Made by a program: the position numbers and the translations under genes. The notes beneath the pieces were generated by a model that worked only from the letters and a program-made list of their open reading frames with translations, was not told the origin of the DNA and made no database searches. From Cryptomeria japonica (Eukaryota; Streptophyta; Pinopsida; Cupressales; Cupressaceae), in NCBI RefSeq assembly GCF_030272615.1, contig NC_081415.1:265519925-265583924 (forward strand): DNA of 64,000 nucleotides, read 5' to 3'. This document shows positions 45,258 through 56,147 of this stretch, one piece after another (the stretch's first letter is position 1; each line of letters starts with the position of its first letter).

Positions 45258-46535
45258 ATGGGGGAATACACCATGAGGGAAATTACTCAACGAATCACTA
45301 AGTCTGAGCAAGCCTATGATGATCTTATGGTCAAATACAAGGCATCTCAAGCAAAAAGGAGAGAACATGCAGAAAAGCTGATGGAACTATTTTAAAGTAG
45401 TTCTGAAGATGAAGCTAACATGGAAGCCATGATTGCTGAAGTAAATAAACTGAATGATTCAAACTCCAATCTGAGAAAAGAGTTGGAAGGACTGACTATT
45501 CAGTTTAGTCAAGAGATTGAGAACTAGAGAAAAGCTGAAGATCGGATAAAGGATAGAGATCATGAGATCTCCAAGTTGAAACAAGAGATTAGTGCACTGA
45601 TTGCTCACCTTCATGAGAGCAGAATGGAAAAAGGAGACATGCAAGGAGAACTGAACATTGCCATCTCTGAAAATGCAAGTCTAATGGAGACAAACACTAC
45701 TATTTCCAAAGAACTCTTTGAGTCAAAGGAAATACTGGCTAAGTTTGGCAAAAGTACTATCAAGCTAGAGCAAAAGCTTGAGTCATCTAGATCGGCAAAG
45801 AATACCAATGGTCTTGGTTTCTTTGGACATGAGGAAGGAGAATCCTTAAGAACAAATGTTGAAGCATCAAAGAAGTAACCGGCACTCAAAGGAAAAGGTA
45901 AGCAAAAATTCAAACCTATTTGCTTTAACTGTCTTAAAGAAGGACACACTGCCAATGTATGTAGGAGCAAAGCCTACAATAATTTTCCTAATTTTATCAA
46001 CAATGTACCTAGATCCAATAAGTTCAATGGTCATTGTTATGCATGCAACAAGTTTGGGCATAGAGCATTTGAATGCAGGTCTATGATGGATAACATTGGA
46101 AGATATCCTCAGAGGACTCAAGGAATTGGTCCTGAACCTTTTGTGAACTGGAATCACAACCGGTTTAATGTCTTCAATCATCAGTCAAGAAGCGGTGGTC
46201 ATCAAGCGGCAACCAGATGGAGAGAAATTTGTATGATCTGTCATGGTCATGGTCACACTGCTGCAACATGCAGAAGGAAGAATGGAAACATGTACAATGG
46301 ACCTTGGAGAGCACTTGGACTTGTTTGCTATCACTGCAACAAACCGGGTCACATTGCAAGATTCTGCAGAAATAGAAAAAGTATATCTGATGATATACTG
46401 ATCACTCAGGAAGGAGAAATCGATGTTGAAAAAGTTCAAGGGGACATGAAAAAAACATGGAGGAAGAAACCAACAATGTCAGAAGAGGAACCGGTTTCTG
46501 TACCTAGTGTGGAAATATCGGAACTGGAAAACTAA
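45258..46535 (+). pseudogene. gag: Element C gag-like protein with coiled coil and four zinc knuckles
   Basis: A 426-codon frame beginning 37 bases after the primer site, interrupted by TAA/TAG at about 45393, 45525 and 45876 but never frameshifted. Residues 1-205 are a long coiled coil (EVNKLNDSNSNLRKELEGLT; KDRDHEISKLKQEISALIAH). Then come four CCHC knuckles: CFNCLKEGHTANVC, CYACNKFGHRAFEC, CMICHGHGHTAATC and CYHCNKPGHIARFC (45920-46375). The capsid domain usual in Copia or gypsy Gag is missing, so it resembles only the C-terminal half of Gag. It would bind element RNA and could bring it into a helper particle. An acidic tail ends at 46535. Confidence 0.8.
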
Positions 46536-46981
46536 GCCTTAAAGGCTTAGGGGGCGCAAATGGCGAAATGCTTTCGAACCCCCGGTTGACACCAGTAAAA
46601 GACCTTAACCGGTATGTGATACCTGTCGCTTGGCAGAAGATCGAAAATGGTAAAAAAGGCAAATTAGGGTTTACGCCCTAATAGAGGAGCATTAATGACG
46701 GTAGGTGAGAGACATATATAAATGCATTTTTCAAATCATTTCTCACTATCTGTTTTCGAGCGAAGAAAAGTTTTGAAGTGCAGAGCAAAGAAAAGGCGAT
46801 TTGAGCTTAGATTTCAAGAAATTAAATAACCTTGAAAGAGATTCAAATCCAGTTTGCAAGCGGTAGTGGAGAACACAAAGTGGTGATTTGGCATCTGACG
46901 GAGAGTGGAGTGAAGCAGAATCAGAAAGCCCTAAATTTGTGTTTGAAAGGTATTTTTTTTGTGTTCTTGAAATACTCTACA
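46536..46981 (+). other. Spacer between element C ORFs
   Basis: About 450 bases without a coding signal I recognise. It contains several ACCGG words and GCAAATTAGGGTTTACGCCC near 46660, and could include a leader or internal promoter for the second frame. Confidence 0.45.
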
Positions 46982-49900
46982 ATGGCTTCCACATCTCATA
47001 TCAGTTTGAGTACATCAATTGAGTCGGAAAGTTTTATTTAGAGGAAGTCTAAATATAATGCTTTATCACAAGTTCCGGCTAGAGTCATATTTCAAGAAGG
47101 AATTTTTGATTATATTGATTGCAAAATAGAAGACCTAGGGTCTTTAGCCATTCACACTCAGTAAGGTCTATTTTGCGGCAAGGACAAAAAGATCAAACCG
47201 GAATTTAGTATCTTAGAGAAGAAAAAATTCCATAACGCAGTATATTTTCTAGAAGATTTCACGGAGGATCACATCAGAATTATTGAGCAGAGTCCACGGT
47301 GACAAGATGTACCTGGAGAGGACGCATGACATTATGCCTTAGGCAATTCATGTAGTCACCAGCTTTTATAACACAGGGGAAGTGCCAGCCCTGAGAAAAG
47401 TGAGCAAAACCGAAATAGCTAAGCTCACCGATTCAACCAGTGATTCACGGGGTATGACAGTCAATCCTATCAAGGATGATCTAGTGAAATACGACTGCAT
47501 GGTGATAGGATACAGAACGTTTTCAGCCAGCAGGATTAATTATGTATCTGTTGCAGCAGTAAATGCCACTTACCGGATGATAAAAGAGGATGCATCTTTC
47601 GACTTATGCACCGGCATGCAGAGGCAACTCCTATTGAATCTTAAGGCAATCAAATAGGATAATTCACTAAGGTTTAAGTTTGGACAACTACTAGTAGGGT
47701 TGTTCTTTTATTTCCAAGGCTACTTTCCTGGTGTAGGAGATGTCCAGTGGTCCCCTGACCAACTGGTAACCAAGCAGATAAAGGAAAGCGTACAAGCCAT
47801 TGGAACCGGCTACCCTGAAGTACTGAACAAATATTTTGATGAGCTCAGAAGAAAGATGAGTCAAAGGGTAAGAATCTCAAGTGACATAGTGAAGAAATAC
47901 GAAGATGACATCTGTTTCACTATTCAGGTGGACAAATGTTTAATGGAGGCTGTTGAGCCTAGAATGGAGGAAGTAGAGCCGATGGGCTATAAGGTTATGT
48001 ATGACATGCTGGAAGGGTATGCCTCAACCCTTATTGCCTCGCCTCTTGATCCAAAGGCTAAGAGGACCGAAACCTACTTGGAGAGGGTTGCACCAGTTGA
48101 AGAACCATCGGTGAAGAAAGGAAAAGAACCGGTAGCTAAGAAAGCCAAGGCAGTGCCTGCAACATCGGCACTGACTACCACTGCAACTCCAAGAGTGACC
48201 AAGTGGTCACCGGAAAAGAAGAAACCGAAGGTAACACCGGAAAAAGTCTTTGAAAGAAAAAGGAAGACTAAGACAAATGAATTGGACTCCAAAGAAACCG
48301 AGTTTGATGAAAAGCCGAAGAAGGCAAGACAGACAAAGAAGGTGAAGAAGAATGAACCGGTAGCATCCGCATCAGTAAATATTGATATCTCCTCATACAA
48401 ACCTTTGACACATTTTCAAAGAACAGTAAAGAATATTAGGAGAAAATTACTTCATGATTTAGTAGATTATTATGATGATTTTAATAGTGAGGAGAAAGAT
48501 GAAGTACTACAGGAAATCATTCTTTATTTGTGTAAAAATGACCGGTCACCATCAGAGATTAAATCTTAGACACCGGATTCATTATTTAAAGCATTAGATA
48601 ATAAATGGTGCATTGCCATTGAAAAGGAACAAGAGATTAGGGAGAAAGTCTTTGCACAGTACTTCCCCGAACTCTCAAATTCAGAATTATTTGATGCCCT
48701 GGATCAAAATAAAGGTCTCTTCTTCACAAGGAGAAGAAGACTCTGGTTGTTGGAGGGGAGAATTGATGATGTTGAAAAAGATACTCATCAGCATATGGCT
48801 CATGCTATCAGCTCTCACAAAGCATGAATGGCCAACCTCCAAGCAGAAAAGGAACCAGTTATTTCCAAACCGGATGAGGTCTTTGATGAGGAAGGAAACT
48901 TGGTGGAAGAACCAATCAACACTATCGATGTCGATGCCCTGGATGTAGAAGATGTCACTCAGGACATACCTTTTGAGGGAACTGAACAGGGGCAACAAGC
49001 CGATCAGGGTGATGAACAAGTTGAAGACACACAGCAAGTGGCAAAGGAACAGGAATAGAAAAAGAAGAGGGATGAAGATGAGAAAAAGAAGAAAGAGGAA
49101 GAGAAGAGAAAAGAGGAAGAGGAGAAACGAAAAGATGAAGAAAAGAAGAAGCAAGAAGATGATAGGAAAAAGAAAGAAGAAGAGGATAATGAAGAAAAGA
49201 GAAAGAAGGAAGAAGAAGAAAAAAAGAAGAAGGAAGAAGAAGAGAAGAAGAAGAAGGAAGAGGAAGAGAAGAAGAAGAAGGAAGGGGAAGAGAAGAAGAA
49301 AATAAGAAGAAGGAAGCGAAAGAGAAGAAGAAGAAGGAAGAGGAAGAACAAAAGAAGAAGGGAGAGGAAGCACAGAAGAAGAAAGAAGAGGAAGCAAAGA
49401 AGAAGGTAGAAGCAGAGCAGAAGCAGAAAGAAGAGGAAGACAAGAAAAAGATGGAAGAGGAAGAGAAGAAAAAGAGAGAAGAGAAAGAGAAAGAAGAGAA
49501 GGAGAGGAAAAAGAAGAAAGAAGCAGACAAGACAGCTAAAGCAATGAAGAATACACAGATGGAGACTCCTAAGGCAACCGAAAGCCAAGCCAAACCGGCT
49601 GCTATCTCGAGTCCTATTGATCTCCAATCTGCAAGTGAGTCTGAGCTTATGCAGAGCATCAAGGTTTCCCAAGAGCACCTTGAATTCATTCGCAGGAAAA
49701 AGGAATAGGATATTATTCAAGTGACTATAGACACACTTACCAGTTTAATCCCCCGTACTAATCTTCCTAACACTAAATCATCACTAGCACAACTCAAACT
49801 TCTATGTACTGTAGTGGATGATCAGGTGCAGAGTCTGGAAGAAGCAATAGAAGCCAATGTAAAGAAAGAGCACCAAAAGGCTCTTAATGTTGCTCTAGTG

Positions 49901-50212
49901 AAAAAGATGAATGAGCTTAGGACTGAACTACTGAAAGATCAAAAGGACATAAGGAATGCCTTGGATGAGGGAAACTTGCTACTTAGCAAAATCTGTCAAC
50001 CTCATCTGTTCTGTGACGATGTGCTAGCCAAGAAGAAAAAGCTTCAAATGGACTTACAGTCCTACTTGGGCACATTGAAGACACCTTATGATTCCTTTGC
50101 AGCATATGGGCAAACCGTTCACTGGTTCCAGATCCAGTCAGCCAAGATGGAGCAAGAGATCAGCACATGGTCTAGGGATTTGCAGGAGCTTCAACTGGTA
50201 TTACTTCCATGA
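46982..50212 (+). pseudogene. Element C ORF2: ~1,080-codon accessory protein of unknown function
   Basis: ATG at 46982 (MASTSHISLSTS). Stops near 47039, 47162, 47300 and 47327; frameshift near 47290; further stops at 47655, 48567, 48825, 49056 and 49706; second frameshift near 49300. The N-terminal half is globular (YLERTHDIMP; PIKDDLVKYDCMVIGYRTFS; RFKFGQLLVGLFFYFQGYFP) and by eye resembles a gymnosperm repeat-associated family in the style of putative plant transposon proteins. A Lys/Pro-rich basic linker follows (48100-48370), then a highly charged Lys/Glu tract (49050-49540), then a coiled-coil C-terminus (LEEAIEANVKKEHQKALNVA). No catalytic motif is recognised. It occupies the place where pol would be. 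Confidence 0.65.
49050..49540 (+). repeat. ~490-base nearly pure purine tract (GAAGAG/AAGAAG)
   Basis: The plus strand is almost only A and G, in GAA, AAG and GAG triplets, encoding K/E/R runs of ORF2. The minus-strand Ser/Phe/Leu ORFs are shadows. A frameshift lies within it, as expected from slippage. Confidence 0.9.
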
Positions 50213-50749
50213 CTGCAAATTCTTTAGAAGTGTTATCTGAACCTGGATGCCCTGATAGTCACACAGGAACTGAGCACAGTAGATGCCATGGAGGAACAGG
50301 TATCCCAGATGCAAATAGAGAAGGAAGTGGCAACCTCCCTACTTGAGTCCTGGTCTCTATCCATGAAACAATTTTTGAAGGACTATAGATTAGTTTTTGA
50401 CAAGTATTATTCATTATTGTCATAAACTTTTTATATATATATGGAAATAGGGTTATTCAGCGGTACTTTGTCATTGTTGGAAAAGGGGGAGAAGTATATC
50501 TGGTTTTTGGTTATAAAATTTTGATCTTCTGACATAGGGGGAGAAATATCTGGTTTTGAAATTTTGATATATGCTATGATATATGCTATATGCTCTGATG
50601 ATTATGCTCTATATGCAAAATTGCTATACACTGTGTTGATTAAGGGATAGTGTATATGCTTAGGGGGAGCATTTTGTTAATGGCAAGTTTTTGTTGTAAA
50701 ACACTTAGATGTCAAAATTTTTATTTTCCTAAGTGTCGCCATCAATGCC
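50213..50749 (+). other. Element C 3' untranslated region with repeated polypurine-like motifs
   Basis: GGGGGAG occurs at about 50485, 50537 and 50662, ahead of the true tract at 50750-50760; two are followed by AAATATCTGGTTTT or close variants. An inverted repeat (ACACTTAG / CTAAGTGT, 50701-50737) precedes the tract. Confidence 0.7.
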
Positions 50750-50760
50750 AAAGGGGGAGA
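50750..50760 (+). other. Polypurine tract of element C
   Basis: AAAGGGGGAGA followed by T and the 3' LTR (TGTTGGC). This is the plus-strand primer. Confidence 0.85.
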
Positions 50761-50761
50761 T

Positions 50762-51902
50762 TGTTGGCATTTTTGTTGTTTATGTTGTGATTGTCATTGA
50801 TGGACACACACTTGTATTGAGATCCCCTTTATGTGTATGAGCTTGTGCTCAACGGGTATTTGTTCCAACCGGTATGTTGTATTCTAGTCTTTAGACTAGT
50901 GGTGATTTTGCAGAATGTGTTTCCCGATCTGAAGTGGCATGTTGACCCCAAGCGGTTCATTGATCCCAAGCGGTACGAGGGATTAAAGCAGCACAACACA
51001 TTCTTACCAGTCTTCATTTTTGTCAAACTGGCAACCGGTATTTTGTATGAACTGGTAATACTCTGTGATGAGTTACCAATCCACCGATTGTTTGATGGTG
51101 CTGACACATTGACGGTGCTTTTTGTGTCATGTTACTGAGTACATCTAGATGCATTGAACCTAGGAAATTGTAATGTAATCCTATTGGACCGACATGAAAT
51201 CAGATTCCTTTAAAAGGACATCATGTCTAGGGTTTTAAGTTGTTGCTAAAAGGGTTAATGTTGAGCTAGGGTTTAAGGTGGAAGTTGAGAATGATCTTAT
51301 CTGAGAAGATCAAGTTGTAACTGTGAGAGAGATAGAGAAGACTGAAGTAATGCTGGAATGCATTAACTATGAGCAATACTAGATCTAACCAAGCAGTTTG
51401 TGCTATCCGATAGATCAAACACTTGTTGATTACTCACATCTTTGACAAGTCTGTAGCCCTTAACCAGGTAGGCCTCAAAGCCTTTGTAAAATCCTCTAAC
51501 AAGGTGGTTCACACATGTGAATCTAAAATCCTCTAACAAGGTAGTCTTTAATCAAACTTATCTCCTAACAAAGATCGAGATTCCTAACAGGATTTGTTCA
51601 GGTGAAGAACATTGTAAGACCTTAACCAATCTGACCTTAACCGATCTGGTTTCTATTTTGTAGATAGTGACTTGTGAGTTCCATCTCACCGTGGTTTTTC
51701 CCAGTTGGGTTTCCACATCAAATATCTTGTGTTATGGTTGTATTGGTTTTGTGGGTGAATGCTTTATTCGCATTTTGGTTTGCATGTGTGGTAACCGATT
51801 TGACTATTAGACTGCTTTACCGGTTTATCTTTAGACTATGCAAGTGTTTTAGTGCAGAGATTTTTGGCATACTAATTCACCCCCCCCTCTTAGTATTCAT
51901 CA
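50762..51902 (+). repeat. Element C 3' LTR (1141 bp)
   Basis: Starts TGTTGGCATTTTTG and ends TATTCATCA, followed by GAGGG (51903-51907). It differs from the 5' LTR by scattered transitions and a few short indels. Confidence 0.92.
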
Positions 51903-51907
51903 GAGGG
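51903..51907. repeat. Right target duplication of element C (GAGGG)
   Basis: Pairs with 44073-44077; the LTR of Gypsy-A continues directly after it. Confidence 0.92.
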
Positions 51908-52263
51908 AAAATTAGATTTTTATTTAAAATAAATTAATTTATTTCAATAAATGTGTGCAAGTTGCATTTGTAGGAAAATGCAAGTGGGGGGGATAGATGA
52001 TTTAAATAAATGTTTTATTTAATTTATTTAAAAGAGGAATAGGGGGATTTAATTAAATAAATAGTATTTATTTATTTATTTGATTGTGAATTTGGTATAA
52101 TGAATTAATTAAAATAAATTGAATAATTTATTTAATTAATAGGAGAATGTTTGAAGATGAATTAATTAAATATTTAATGTAATTAATTGATGGCTAGTGG
52201 ACTTTTAATTAAATAAATATGAAATATTCATTTAATTAAATTGGACAGATTTATGTGACTACA
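51908..52263 (-). repeat. Gypsy-A 5' LTR, remaining part
   Basis: Matches 13617-13973 of the left LTR and ends GTGACTACA at 52263, after which LINE-A ORF2 resumes. It is very rich in TTAATTAAATAAAT words. Confidence 0.92.
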
Positions 52264-54499
52264 ATTGCCACTTTGCACTTGAGGATGGTCTGAGTTGGAG
52301 GTCATTTGGAGTGTTGAAGAAGTAGAGATTACTCTTCTCATAGTTGATGCATTGTTCCGATGCCTTGGCATAGTCTTTAAGTAGGATCTTCCACTCTTTA
52401 GCCTCCATGACATAAGACTTACCAAATAGGAAGGTGTCATCCATGAACTGTTGAATATTAGAGGGGGGGAGCATGGAGGCCACTTTGAACCCTTGGAGCC
52501 TACCATTGGTGACCAGATGGGTCACATTTATGTTTAAGACTTCAGCTATCATGATAAATAGATAAGGGGACAGAGGGTCACCCTACCGGATACTTTTTTC
52601 AGCTTTGAAACATCCCCTAAGAGTCCCATTAGTCAACACTGAGAATTGAACCATGGTAACACATTCCCGAATCATACTCACCATTTTTTGGTTAAATCCT
52701 AGTTTTAGAAGCACTTTGAAAAGAAACTCTCAATTAACCTTATCATAAGATTTAGATACATCAAGTTTAAAGGTCATACCTGGTAATTTGCTCCTATCCA
52801 TGGAGTGGCAATGGAAGCATCCAAAATTTGGCATCCCGGGACGAAGCCTTTTTGGGAAGGATTGATATATTTCTCCAAGAAGGGTTTAATCCTATTCACA
52901 AGGACCTTGGAGAGTATCTTATAAATGGTATTACAAAGGCTTATGGGATGATACTCCTTCAAGCAGCTGGGTGTAGTGGCCTTGGGGATGAGGAAAATGA
53001 AAGTGTTGTTGATCTTTTTCAGAAATCTCCCCATCTTGAAGAAATCTTGAACAAATTTGGTGACAACGTAGCTAACAATATCCCAAAAATCCTAGAAGAA
53101 CACTGAGGGGAAACCATCCGGGCCCAGTGTCTTGTAGGCCCCCATAGCAAAGATAGCCTAGTGGACTTCATCAGTAGAGATGGGGGCCATAATTTGCCTA
53201 TTGTCATCCTCATTGATGGCCATCGACAGTTTACTAGCAAGGCAGTCCTTGCGCAGAGAATCACTTCCACCATTATCCACATACAGTCTAGTGAAAAAGT
53301 CCACTGCACTCTGTCCAAGCAGAGAGTCTTCGGAGATCTCCTGGCTAGTTTTTTCCTTAATAATTTTGATATAGTTCCTTCTCCAGTGGATACAAGCCGA
53401 TTTGTGGAAGAAGGCAAAATTTTTGTCCCCTTCTTTCAACCACTGGATCCTGGATCTTTGCTTCCAATACACTTCTTCCTTGGAGAGGGTATCTTTCCAG
53501 CTCTTGCGGCAGTCTTCCTCCTCCTTCAAAATGGGGTCTGGGGGGTTACCGGTAGCCATAATATTCTAAAGTTGTTCCAGTCTCAACCCTGGGTCCTTCT
53601 TTCTTTTAAAGATGTCTCCAAAGGTGGTCCTATTCCAACCTTTGACTTCCCTGCTAATTAGCTTTAGTTTCTCCATGATTCTGAACATGGAAGTCCCTTG
53701 GATTGGGGTGGTCCACCAAGGTCTAACCGGCTCCTTGAATTCTGGATGAGAGGCCCACATAATCTCATAGCGAAAGGGGGGGACCCTAGTAGGGTATGTC
53801 TTTCCAGTGGAGAAGAAGGGGGTTGTGGTCAGATGCAGTACTTGGGAGGATTTTTAGGTAAGAGCTATGTCTGATGTCCCAATTGGTGGAAATCGGGAAT
53901 CTATCCAGTCTGACTTGAATAAGATGTTTACCTTTCCTATTATTCAACTAGGTGAAGGGGGCACCCTATAGGTCAATATCCATAAGGCTAGAAGCATTGA
54001 TGAAGCTGGCTAGGTCGCCCATGCTGTCAAAGAAATCCTCAAGGCCACCACACTTCTCAGAGGGGTAGAGGGGTGAGTTGAAATCTCCCGCAAGCAGAAA
54101 CTAAGCCTTCTAATTAGTCACAATGATATTAGAAATTTCCTCCCACAGGAGTCGTCTCCCCAAACTTGAGTTGGGAGCATAGATATTGAACATCTACCAG
54201 CATTGTTCTCCGTAATGAAAAGAAACCGCTAGGAAATTTTGGGAGCTAGCGAAAAGCTTACCTTTCATTTTAGTGGGATCCCAGAGGGTAGCAATACCCC
54301 CAGAAGCACCCAAAGCATCAACATACAGATAGTCTGCTCCAAGCCAAAGTTTGCCAGCAACCAAAGAAAAGGTTTGAAAGGGCATCTTGACTTCTTGAAG
54401 GAGGCAAATGTCAATTTTCATCTCCATAATGAGCTGTTTTATGGTGAACTGCTTCTAGGGGCTATTCAGACCCCTTATGTTCCAAGAGAGGAACTTCAT
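52264..54499 (-). pseudogene. LINE-A ORF2, 5' half: APE endonuclease and reverse transcriptase
   Basis: Start MKFLSWNIRGLNSP at 54499, the classic opening of plant LINE endonucleases. APE motifs: ICLLQEVKM, AGDFNSP (about 54080) and TASDHNPLL (about 53850). RT motifs: FIFLIPK, YHPISLCNTIYKILSKVLVN, QKGFVPGCQILDA (53030-52790) and the catalytic box FMDD at 52436-52447, where most plant L1s have FADD. The endonuclease nicks target DNA and the RT copies element RNA at the nick. There are several stops (for example in the first line after LNSP and in the 54190-53760 part) and frameshifts near 53160, 52780 and 52290. The frame continues at 12535. Confidence 0.9.
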
Positions 54500-54656
54500 T
54501 TCTTACTTTTGTTAAGTCTATCCAGGGCCAGTTGTCTACCCTTTGCAATGTCCCTTGCCATTACCTTGTGTCTCAGGACTCTTTCTAAGGGTCTGCCAAC
54601 TTTATTTCCATTTCCCCCCACATCTACTTTCTTGGCCTTGACTTTCTTCTTCTAGG

Positions 54657-56084
54657 TTATCCACTCTTCATTATCCATCCAAGGATATCCCAGGAGGACA
54701 CTTTCAGTGGAGTTGTTAGAGAGTTTCCAGGGTGCGCATCTCTATCCCTCGTTGTAAGGGAGAGAGGGGTTAAAGAGGTGGGCATGATACTTTCAGTCAT
54801 CAGAGGCTTAACCATAACTGGGCTAGGGGTATGAAGGATAGGGGTGGTGGGGGAAGCAGATGGACAGGGGTTGGGGGACAGGTTGAGGGCTATCACCTGT
54901 GGGATCTCCCCCTCTTCTAAGGGAATGCTTGAATTTTTGTCTGGGTCTGCTTGGGATTTTAAGATCTCTAGGATCTTGTCCGTGTGAGGGTAATCCTCAG
55001 ATATTTCATTCACATTAGTTAGCTCAAGGGGAGCCGAGGATGATGGGTCAGCAGGGTTGATGGGCTCGGCCTAGATGGCTTTATTTTTGAGCTTGGGCTC
55101 CCCAACCACAGGGGCTTTACAATCAGTATAGGAAAGACCTTGATTATTGCATTTCTGGAAAAACAGGGAGGCATTTTCATACACAATAGCCTGAGACCAT
55201 TTTCCCCATTTTGATTTTAGGGAGATAAAGTTTGGAAGAGCCTTGTTAATAGTAACATTCACACAAAAATGAGCATACACCAACCTAGATTTTTTGAGAG
55301 TGACCGAGTCCACTGCAACAAAGCTGCCAAATGAGTTTTATATCTAGTGGAAGATTTTTTCATCCCAAAACTCCAGAGGGAGTCCAGGGAGCCTAACCCA
55401 GACTGGAGCCATGCGGTTTAGTTCTATGGAGGGGTCAAAACTAGGCTTCCATTTAGCCATGGTTAGGAAATTCTTTCCATACGCCCAAGAACCTGATAGC
55501 ACATAGATTAGATCCTCCTCAGTGTTGAACTTGAATAGAAAGAGTCACCTTGGCATTGCTGATACCTCCAGGCTTCCTTTAAGCTTCCAACTAGATTTTG
55601 CCCATCGCTTGACCATGTCAATAGATGGTCAGAAGGAGAAGAACCGACCAACTATTTCCAGGTGAAGGGAAGAGGCGATTCTATCCATTAGGTTGTCCGG
55701 GAGTTTGATCTTTGTTCCATCTTCTGTTTGGGAGAAGGTGGCCAGAACATCTTCAAGGGTTGACTTTGTTGACCCAAGGAGGGTGTTCTTCCAGCTAGAC
55801 TTGGGATTCTCCTTCACAAGATCCACATCCACCTGTTCGGTAGAAGTTTATGGTCTGGGATGTGGTATATTCCTTTCTTCCCCTTTCAGGCCAGTATCAA
55901 TCAGAACTGGTGAAGTGGAAGGGGTGTGAAGACTGGCATTTTCTTCTGTATGGCCTGCAAACCATGGGGACCTCGCAGTCGGCACAACAGCATGCACTCC
56001 GATCATGGAATCAGGTGTTGGGTCCAGTAGGGGAGGGGGGACCTCCCCAGAGGGGGAGATCATCCAGGAAGTAGATTCAAACAT
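54657..56084 (-). pseudogene. LINE-A ORF1 (DUF4283; degraded zinc knuckle)
   Basis: RNA-binding ORF1 protein. From the start (56084): Pro/Ser-rich N-terminus, a segment KSSWKNTLLGSTKSTLEDV, then the DUF4283 core (55640-55340; DMVKRWAKSSWKLKGSLEV, LSGSWAYGKNFLTMAKWKPS, VWVRLPGLPLEFWDEKIF), then SRLVYAHFCVNV and a zinc knuckle reduced to FFQKCNNQGLSYTDC, which has lost its first Cys and its His. A Pro/Ser-rich acidic tail ends at 54657, about 160 bases before ORF2. Several stops and frame changes. The homologous domain in the LINE-1 fragment keeps an intact knuckle. Confidence 0.82.
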
Positions 56085-56131
56085 AAAGCAGGCGGGAGAG
56101 TTGTAGAGGGAAGGCAGGATTGAAAAACTGA

Positions 56132-56147
56132 TAATAATTTAATAGTT
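56132..56147. repeat. Right 16-bp target-site duplication of LINE-A
   Basis: TAATAATTTAATAGTT, identical to 8469-8484. It lies 47 bases upstream of the ORF1 ATG, where a LINE 5' end is expected. Confidence 0.65.

Larger units (their letters stand above)
44078..51902 (+). mobile_element. Element C: 7.8-kb LTR element with gag-like ORF, large accessory ORF, no pol
   Basis: LTRs of about 1.13 kb start TGTTGGCATTTTTG and end TATTCATCA. A tRNA-iMet primer site follows the 5' LTR and a polypurine tract (AAAGGGGGAGA) precedes the 3' LTR. The 5.55-kb interior has a gag-like frame with four zinc knuckles and a roughly 1,080-codon frame of unknown function. I found no protease, RT, RNase H or integrase motif in any frame, so it is non-autonomous (LARD or TR-GAG style) and must use enzymes of another element. 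Primer and polypurine forms are of the type common in Copia elements, a hint at its helper. Confidence 0.88.
12536..52263 (-). mobile_element. Gypsy-A: Tat-type Ty3/gypsy element with two nested insertions
   Basis: An LTR retrotransposon on the minus strand. Its LTRs start TGTAGTCACATAAAT and end GCAGAGCATCA on that strand. Order on the minus strand: 5' LTR (52263 to 43014, interrupted by element C), primer site, leader, gag, protease, G-patch linker, RT, RNase H, second RNase H, integrase, spacer, antisense plant-mobile-domain ORF (interrupted by Gypsy-B), polypurine tract, 3' LTR. The two RNase H domains and the antisense extra ORF fit the Tat lineage. Flanking 5-mers are GTTGT (12531-12535) and ATTGC (52264-52268), a target duplication altered by two transitions. 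Without the insertions the element is about 18.7 kb. Confidence 0.88.
52264..56131 (-). mobile_element. LINE-A, 5' half (other half at 8485-12535)
   Basis: Contains ORF1 and the endonuclease and reverse transcriptase parts of ORF2. The 5' end is placed at 56131 by the 16-bp target duplication (56132-56147), 47 bases before the ORF1 start. Short 5' leaders are normal for plant L1 elements. Confidence 0.85.

Noticed and set aside
48955-49720. Two overlapping minus-strand ORFs rich in Ser, Phe and Leu
   Set aside because: Complement of the purine-only tract, which contains no stop codon on that strand by composition.
44078-51902. Classification of element C as autonomous Copia or gypsy
   Set aside because: The primer site and polypurine tract fit Copia, but no protease, integrase, RT or RNase H motif is present in any frame.
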